Shown in pieces: positions 57,801 through 64,000 of a DNA stretch of 64,000 nucleotides. Every line of letters begins with the position of its first letter. Positions within the stretch are counted from its first letter, which is position 1. Made by a program: the position numbers and the translations under genes. Location: NCBI RefSeq assembly GCF_963169125.1, contig NC_084798.1:98225970-98289969 (forward strand). The letters are read 5' to 3'. This DNA is from Humulus lupulus. Lineage: Eukaryota; Streptophyta; Magnoliopsida; Rosales; Cannabaceae. The notes below the pieces were generated by a model that searched no databases, had not been told where the DNA came from, and saw only the letters and a program-made list of their open reading frames with translations.

Positions 57801-58930
57801 CGTCCTCAGGGATATGCACTGTGAGGGGAGATCAGCTCGCTGCTAGGGAATGCTATAGGATTTCCATGAAGGGAAAATCATAACCCGTGCAGCAAGCTAT
57901 GGTTCTAACTGAGGAGAATGAGGAACCTCAGGCAATGGTAGTTTCCAGGGAGGTGGATGAACCTCAAGAAATCAGAAATGAGGTCGCCTAATCTGAAGAA
58001 ATTGGTCTTAGATTAGGCGAAGATAGATCTGAGCTCTAGGCTATAGAGGAGCTGGAGGAAATCATCCTCGACTTAGAAATACCTTTGAAAGTGGTAAAGA
58101 TTGGGAAAAATCTCAGAGTCGAAAGAAATAAGGGTTTAGTCAAGTTTTTAAGAAATCTTGATGTCATTGCCTAGTCGCAGGAATCAGTCCAAGCATGATG
58201 ATGCACACACTAAACCTAGACAAAAATGTACCTGCGAAGGCGCATAAATGTAAACTGTTGGGAAAAGAGCAAGGATAAGCTCTAGAGGAAGAGGTAGCTC
58301 GCTTATTAAAGTGCGGGTTCATCAGGGAGGAAAAATATCCGACCTGGATAGCCAATCCCATTTTGATCCCGAAGCCCAATGGAAAGTGGAGAACCTGCAT
58401 TGATTTCTCCAACCTCAACAAATCTATCCTAAAGACTGCTTCCCACTATTGAGAACAGATTAGCTAGTTGATGCCACAGCCGGCCATGAGCTCGTGTCCT
58501 TCATGGACGTGTATTCTGGATATAACCAAATCACGATGAACCCTGCGGACCAAGAGCACACCAACTTAATGACCAAACATAAGTTATAGTGCTACAAGGT
58601 CATTCCATTCATGTTAAAGAATGATGGTACAACATATCAAAGGCTGGTCAATAAGATGTTTGTTAACCAGATCTGGAAAAACATGGAGGTGTATGTTGAT
58701 GACATGTTGCTCAAGTCAAAGACTGCCAATGACCATGTGTCCGATCTAGAAGAATGTTTTGGCGTGCTAATAAAGTACAACATGAAGCTGAACCCCCAGA
58801 AATGTACCTTTGGGGTGTCATCGGGGAAGTTCTTAGGCTTCATAGTCATTGCAAGGGGGGTCGAGGAAAACCCAGAAAAAGATTAGGTATGCCTTCACCA
58901 AGTTCGAGAAAAGATGTAAAGAGCTTAACC
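54855..58930 (+). pseudogene. E4 gag-pol remains
   Basis: It starts at MVVTRSMCDN (54855). Recognisable pieces are the Ser/Pro-rich gag N terminus (to about 55750), the gag domain (about 56180-56760; a long clean piece at 56530-56820 ends in EWINLEEAKSS), a decayed zinc knuckle (about 57030-57080), protease with LIDNGSS (about 57497-57520), and RT from about 58300 (CIDFSNLNK) to YVDD near 58695 and NPQKCTFGVSSGKFLGF. Stops and frameshifts occur every few hundred bases or less. RNase H and integrase are missing because E5 interrupts at 58936. Confidence 0.85.
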
Positions 58931-58935
58931 GAAAA

Positions 58936-61241
58936 TGTAACACCCTGGTTAACCAAGACCGTTACAGTGTGTGTTTAAAATAGTGCTTAACTCACTAAGT
59001 GAGTCATTTGGACTTAAATGTTTAACTAAAGACAAAGTCAAGTTAAGATATCAAAAGGTTTGGTCAACATAATGATTATTTTTCATTAAAAATATTAAGT
59101 TTAAACGCGGGTTTCCAAAAATTAGTTACAGACTTATAATGGGCAAATAGAATATAACTTAGCTGTCCTAAGCGACAAAATAGGGTTCAAACCTAGTTCC
59201 TCCCAGGCCATTCCGACCATGGCGATCGAGTAGGCTGCATATGTAAACACCGCCCCTGAAGCTCTCCAACTCATGGTTGGTCCGATTATCCTTTCCCCTT
59301 ATATGCACCACGTAGCACCCGTGAGCCAAGGCTCAGCAAGAAACTTAAATCAGCATGCACAACTAGGCAACAATATAAAAACAATAAACATAAATCATTA
59401 AATTCAATCAATAACAGAATATAAACAACCATCCTAATAGTAACCTTCGGCTCAGTCAAATGCGTAAACCAAACTCATCAATCAATAGAAATAGTTAAGT
59501 GTAAACCACACTTCTGTTGATTGTATATTGTCCAACCCCGTCGCAATTAGGCCGAGTCCTCTAGTCTTATAGACGACTCCAACACCCTTAGGTCGGGCTG
59601 CGTTTCGTACGCTTGCTATTGGCCCCCAGCACCCTTTGGTCGGCTTGCAAACATATATAATCACAAATGCACAATGCACAATAAGTAGTCAATGGTAGCG
59701 TATACAAGCATGCCTATCCAGATTTTCTCAAATACAAATATGTTCACATTCATAACATATTCATTAATAGGGGTTTCAGCCCCAATTACAACCCGGGAGC
59801 AGTTTTCTTACCTCAAGTCCCGAGAAGCTAGCGTATGGCAGCATCGAGCACAATCCCTATCTCTAAGCCCTCAGCAGTATAACCTACTCACAACGTATTA
59901 ATAAATAACCATCAAAACCTAAACCGATTACAAACTTCAAAATAACATACTAGCCTCCAAAACCTCAAATTCTACAAAACTGGGTAGTAGAATTCACCAC
60001 GAGCACTTAGGTTAAAGTTCCTGTCATTAAAACTTGAAGTGGCCCAAAAATGACCAGACGGGCCGCGACTTGCCCCTAAGGGCGGCGTCGCACCTCCCAG
60101 GTCAGAGAGCCCCCTGACTTGAACCAGGACACGGATCGCGACTTGCCTTAGAGATTCGCGGTGCGCCTCCAAAGCAGATTCCCCCACCTGGCCTGGGTTC
60201 ACCTAGGTCGCAGCGCCCCAAGAACAGGGCTGTGACTTGACCCTACAAACCCAAGATTTCTCTATTTTTCCTCAGCCAAAAACTTCCCAAATAATTCCTA
60301 GAAATATAATTCAATCCCCAGCATGACACCAATATGATACCAGCAACAAAACCCTAGCTCAACACACACAAACTTCCATCCAAACTCAAATTCATAAATT
60401 TGAACCTTAAAGCTAAGAACATCCATAAAACCAAAAACAGAACACCATTAAAACAACAATTGAAACTCACCTCAGCTGTGAATTAATCCTCCTAGTTGCA
60501 ACTAACCAAATTCTAGGCCTCAAGTCCTCAATTTCCCATGCTTTCAGCCACCAATTCCCCTTAGTTTCCTCAAGAATTCCACCAAAGTTGAGAGAAAGAT
60601 AGAGGGTCGGTTGGGAAAGGAGAGAGTATTATGCTTGTTCCTTGTTTCTACTTCTAGTGCCTAAACTATCCTAAGGTAAGTCTATCCTCTTAATAAAATG
60701 ACCATAATGCCCCTTAGTACACCTTTATCTCCTAATTCCCCCAAGGGCAAAAACTTCCTTAGGCACATTCACCGCTAATCCTCGAATTGTATTATAAATT
60801 CCCAATTAATCATCAAATAATTGCACGTTAACCAATAAATCCCAAATATACGTTAAGTTCCCCAAAATACCCCTAGGGTCACCCCGAGCCAGGTATTAGA
60901 CCCCGTTGTGACCATTCCTGTAATCCGCTCACCAGGATCGCCTCGAACCGAATACTACAAACATATCCACATAATAATGTGGTCTCAATCATTTACAAAC
61001 ATATAATCACATTTATGCCCTCAACGGGCAAAAATCACAAATATGCCCTTATAAACGAGAACGGGCCCACATGCATATTTAATACACATAAACATGCATA
61101 TACATATTCATATTATCATATAAATCATGTATGCCACATAGTCACACATTTAATTAGTTCATTTCACACATATATCCAATTATGCCATCCATGCACACTA
61201 ATCATGACACTAAGCCTTATTAGCATTTTTTGGACGTTATA
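58936..61241 (-). repeat. 3' LTR of E5
   Basis: The plus-strand left end TGTAACACCCTGGTTAACC and right end TTGGACGTTATA match the family. The length is 2306 bp. A GC-rich block with GCGACTTGCCC / GGGCGGCGTCGC words lies at about 60055-60240. The left end resembles 63756 onward very closely (GTGTGTTTAAAATAGTGC). No coding sequence is apparent. Confidence 0.88.
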
Positions 61242-62076
61242 ACCATCCCCTCCTTATCGAAATTTCGTCCTCAAAATTAATTCAAATGTCTTGAGATAAC
61301 AATCCCGCAAATTGGACTATAACCTCAAAGTTTAGTCCTTTACCTTGCTATTTCTTTATAACACCCTCACAAGAGTGACAATTTTGTTCTATAAGACTTT
61401 ATCTCATTAATCTGAAATTCCACTGAAATCCTAAGGTCTCCTCACCCTATCAGCAGTAATACTTAACACTTCTTTCCTTGACATTGGCACCAGTAACACC
61501 ATATGATCTACCACCCATACTAGGGTAAGGTTAATCTCTAGGCCCCTAGCCTAGCCCTTGGTAGTATCTCAGAAGTTTATTAAATTGGTAGTCAAAACTC
61601 CTCTTACTTTCCCAAAATATCTTATCCTTTCTAGTCCACAATACTCGGAGAAATACAAAGTCTCCCATCCTAGAACTCCGTGTTCCCATGCCTGAAATTT
61701 GCGAACTCTTATGTCCTTTCAAATAGGCAGATACCCTGCCCTAACAATCCTAATAACTTCATTGGTCTCCCGGACCAATCCTGAACCACAATACTTCCTA
61801 TCTCTCATTATATTACTTAGAACGAGTACTTATCGTTCCCTTTGTCACTGTATCTTATTCATAGTCACCCTAGTCATTGACCGGCATTCATCACCGTGAC
61901 TATTCAATCAAGGGATCGTACTTATCTCAATGCCCCAAATACTTACACATTCAATGTACAATTCTTAAAGTCTGGGTCATTCCTTCATATTGTCAATCTA
62001 TCTGAAGGTATCCAATAATTCTAAGTCCCAATCTTATACTCATCGCCCTCTATACCCCCTTTTTAGAACTCAGAAA
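61242..62076 (-). pseudogene. E5 polypurine region and decayed pol 3' end
   Basis: Read on minus, the last 40 bp are TTTTGAGGACGAAATTTCGA then TAAGGAGGGGATGGT, the classic Del/Tekay pol end and polypurine tract next to the 3' LTR. Further in, pieces such as TLYFSEYCGLERIRYFGK (about 61670-61600) and QTLRIVH (about 61960) look like worn integrase C-terminal and core sequence. No frame is open. The assignment to a chromovirus pol is from pattern only. Confidence 0.5.
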
Positions 62077-63375
62077 GCTTGACAACTTTTCTTAAGGGAA
62101 AGCTTGACGAAGTCATTTATATGGATCAGCCAGAAGGATTTAAAGTATCTGGACAAGAAGGAAAAGTTTGCAAGTTGAATAGGTCCATCTATGGACTTAA
62201 GCAAGCTTCTCGTTCCTGGAATCTTAGGTTTGATGAAATAATCAAAACCTATGGATTTGAACAAAATATTGATGAGCCCTGTATTTACCAACTGAAAGCA
62301 AATCAAATAGTGGTATTCCTGGTTCTTTATGTAGATGATATCTTACTCATTGGAAACAATGTTAAGAAATTATCAGATCTGAAGAATTGGTTGAGCACTC
62401 AATTCAAGATGAAGGATTTGGGTGAAGCAAGTTATATTCTAGGTATCCAGATCATCAGGGATAGAAAGAACAAACTTTTAGCTCTATCTCAAGCAGCTTA
62501 CATTGATAAAGTGCTTGAACGTTTCTCTATGACAAATTCCAAGAAAGGGCGTCTACTGTCCTGACATGGAATTCATCTTTCAAAGAAGCAGTCTCCCCAG
62601 ACTCCTGAAGAGCAAGATGCAATGAGAAAAGTTCCTTACGCATCTGCAGTTGGAAGTCTGATGTATGCCATGTTGTGTACTAGACCAAACATCTGCTATG
62701 CAGTGGGAGTAGTGAGCAGATATCAGTCAAACCTAGGACCGGAACATTGGATAGCAGTTAAGCATATCCTGAAGTATTTGAGATGGACTAGGGATTATAT
62801 GTTAGTCTACAAGGGTGGTGTTTTGAACCCTGTAGGCTACACCGATTCAGATTTTCAGACTGATGTCGATGACAGAAAGTCTACTTCTGGAATGGTGTTT
62901 ACTCTTGGGGGTGGAGCTGTGATTTGGAGAAGCGTAAAGCAGTCTGCAATCTTAGATTCCACCATGGAGGCTGAGTACATAGCCGCATCAAAAGCAGCTA
63001 AGGAAATAGTCTGGCTAAAGAAGTTCTATTCGGATCTTGGTGTTATTCCAGAAATGGATAAACTGCTTGTGTTGTTTTGTGACAATGCAGGAGCAATAGC
63101 CAACTTGAAAGAACCTCGAAGTCACTAGAGGAGTAAGCATATAGAAAGGAAGTATCACATTATTCGAGAATATGTGGCCAGGGGAGATGTGAAGGCTATG
63201 AAGATTGCAACTGAAGACAATCTTGCAGATTCGTTTACAAAGACACTACCATAAGCTACATTTGATAAGCATATCAAGGAAATGGGATTAGTAGAATTAA
63301 GGCATTAGTTTCAATTAGTGCAAGTGGGAGTTTGTTGGGGTTTTATGCCCTAATTAAAAACCAATTTCTTTGTCC
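62077..63375 (+). mobile_element. Ty1/Copia fragment: RT, RNase H, PPT and start of 3' LTR
   Basis: It begins inside RT (TTFLKGKLDEVIYMDQPEGF), continues with SIYGLKQASRSW, the catalytic YVDDILL (about 62329-62350) and the KMKDLGEASYILGI segment, stops at TGA 62562-62564, then carries RNase H (62622-63128): YTDSDFQTDVDDRKSTSG, the EAEYIA motif and CDNAGAIANL. TAG at 63126-63128 and TAA near 63252 interrupt it. CAAGTGGGAGTTT (63321-63332) is a Copia polypurine tract, and TGTTGGGGTTTTATGCCC starts the LTR, lost after about 40 bp. It has no gag, protease, integrase or 5' LTR. It lies opposite to E5 and inside it. Confidence 0.88.
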
Positions 63376-63740
63376 AGTTGACTATCTTGAATACATAATT
63401 TCTTAATCTATCCGCAATCAATAACTTGACCTCTCAGCCTTGATATTCATATCTAGAACTATCTCGCGAGCAGGGCCATACAATCATAATAGCCACACGT
63501 ACATAATGCATATCAAAACATGATTCTACAATGTTCATGCATCAGTTATCAAATCCTATTACCACCAAATACATTTGTACACATCATGCTTTCTATACTA
63601 GCATGAAGATAAGGCACATAGGTTCAATTCAAACAATTAACCACGTAATCATGTCATTAGATACCTAACCATGAGTCGAGCTTATCTTTAGTGACGAGTG
63701 TACACACCCAGCCAATCTTCAGGAACCCTTAAACCTAGAC
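63376..63740 (-). other. E5 leader region
   Basis: Non-coding DNA between the Copia fragment and the PBS, probably the E5 5' untranslated leader read on minus. No gene or repeat is seen. Confidence 0.45.
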
Positions 63741-63752
63741 CTCCTGATACCA
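63741..63752 (-). other. Primer binding site of E5 (tRNA-Met type)
   Basis: The minus strand reads TGGTATCAGGAG three bases after the LTR end. The first nine bases match the initiator tRNA-Met PBS (TGGTATCAGAGC) used by chromoviruses; the last three differ. Confidence 0.7.
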
Positions 63753-63755
63753 AGT

Positions 63756-64000
63756 TATAACGCCCTGGTTTACCAAGATCATTACACTGTGTGTTTAAAA
63801 TAGTGCTTAACTCGCTAAGCGAGTCATTTGGACTTAAATGTGTAATTAAAGAATAAGTCAAGGTCGGATATCAAAAGGTTTGATCAACAAAATGATTATT
63901 TTTCATTAAAAATATTAAGTTCAAACACGGGATCCTAAAAATCAGTTACAGACTTATAAAGAACAAATAGAATACAACTTATTCGTCCCAAGCAACAAAA
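63756..64000 (-). repeat. 5' LTR of E5, partial
   Basis: The plus strand starts TATAACGCCCTGGTTTACC and then follows 58936 onward closely (GTGTGTTTAAAATAGTGC, GAGTCATTTGGACTTAAATG). It is cut by the window edge. Confidence 0.88.

Larger units (their letters stand above)
54031..58935 (+). mobile_element. E4: old, decayed Tat-type element, cut by E5
   Basis: An LTR-like region ending at 54787 is followed by a PBS variant, then degenerate gag, protease and RT in order. The element stops at 58935, where the E5 LTR begins; the remainder may lie beyond the window. Its sequences resemble E1/E2 more than E3 (MVVTRSMCDNETEQ start). The density of stops and frameshifts marks it as the oldest Tat copy here. 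The left boundary is approximate. Confidence 0.75.
58936..64000 (-). mobile_element. E5: chromovirus-type element with a captured Copia segment
   Basis: On minus, a 5' LTR (from 63756 leftward, continuing off the window), a tRNA-Met-type PBS, about 2.5 kb of internal DNA, a polypurine region and a 3' LTR (61241-58936). The internal part lacks almost all gag-pol and instead holds a plus-strand Copia RT/RNase H fragment. The TSD would begin with GAAAA (58931-58935) but the other side is not visible. It is a non-autonomous or decayed element. Confidence 0.8.

Noticed and set aside
62077..63375. Complete Copia element
   Set aside because: There is no gag, protease, integrase, 5' LTR or TSD; only RT, RNase H and the start of a 3' LTR are present.

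Overview
The window looks like heterochromatic or intergenic DNA from a flowering plant, most likely a eudicot. It consists almost entirely of LTR retrotransposons of plant type, nested inside one another. I found no host protein gene, no complete tRNA or rRNA gene and nothing prokaryotic. The species cannot be fixed from the sequence alone.

Five Ty3/Gypsy elements of the Tat/Ogre/Retand type are recognisable from their gag, DNGSS protease, YVDD reverse transcriptase and integrase. E0 (1-4391, minus) is cut by the left edge. E1 (10393-24969, minus) has 759-bp LTRs and a mutated TSD. E2 (28291-41037, minus) is young, with 778-bp LTRs that differ at about six sites and a perfect GCTAT TSD. E3 (43069-53930, plus) has 594-bp LTRs, a CTTTC TSD and an internal deletion that removed protease, RT and RNase H. 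E4 (about 54030-58935, plus) is heavily decayed and cut on the right. All five carry the same primer binding site three bases inside the LTR.

A second class of 2.1-2.5 kb LTRs (TGTAACRYCC...GGGCGTTACA) is provisionally assigned to Del/Tekay-type chromoviruses. Copies are a fragment at 4392-4476, one LTR at 5504-7932, a solo LTR at 8668-28005 (TSD TTAGC), a second solo LTR inside that one at 8980-25854 (TSD GTACA) that itself contains E1, and a solo LTR at 46598-48692 (TSD GGAGC) inside the E3 integrase. E5, a two-LTR element at 58936-64000+, has an internal region with a decayed pol end and a captured Copia RT/RNase H fragment. E1 also hosts a 1.2 kb solo LTR (12060-13262, TSD CGCGT) and a 5'-truncated LINE (13332-13942, 17-bp TSD).

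The most interesting genes are antisense to their elements. E1, E2 and E3 each carry, between pol and the 3' LTR, an oppositely transcribed four-exon gene. It has its own TATA box, a probable 5'-UTR intron, an N-terminal domain resembling the plant 'putative gypsy type transposon' family (Transposase_28), a coiled coil and a C-terminal HCWxxNPDxDFSF-like motif. Predicted exons keep frame, and the intron phases are 1-1-0 in all three elements although the E3 protein is very divergent. In E1 and E2 this gene and pol converge on a roughly 118-120 bp tandem array whose unit carries a CCTGG/CCAGG hairpin. E3 has a set of small hairpins at that place instead. Every copy in the window is broken by stops or frameshifts, so none looks able to make full-length protein as it stands.
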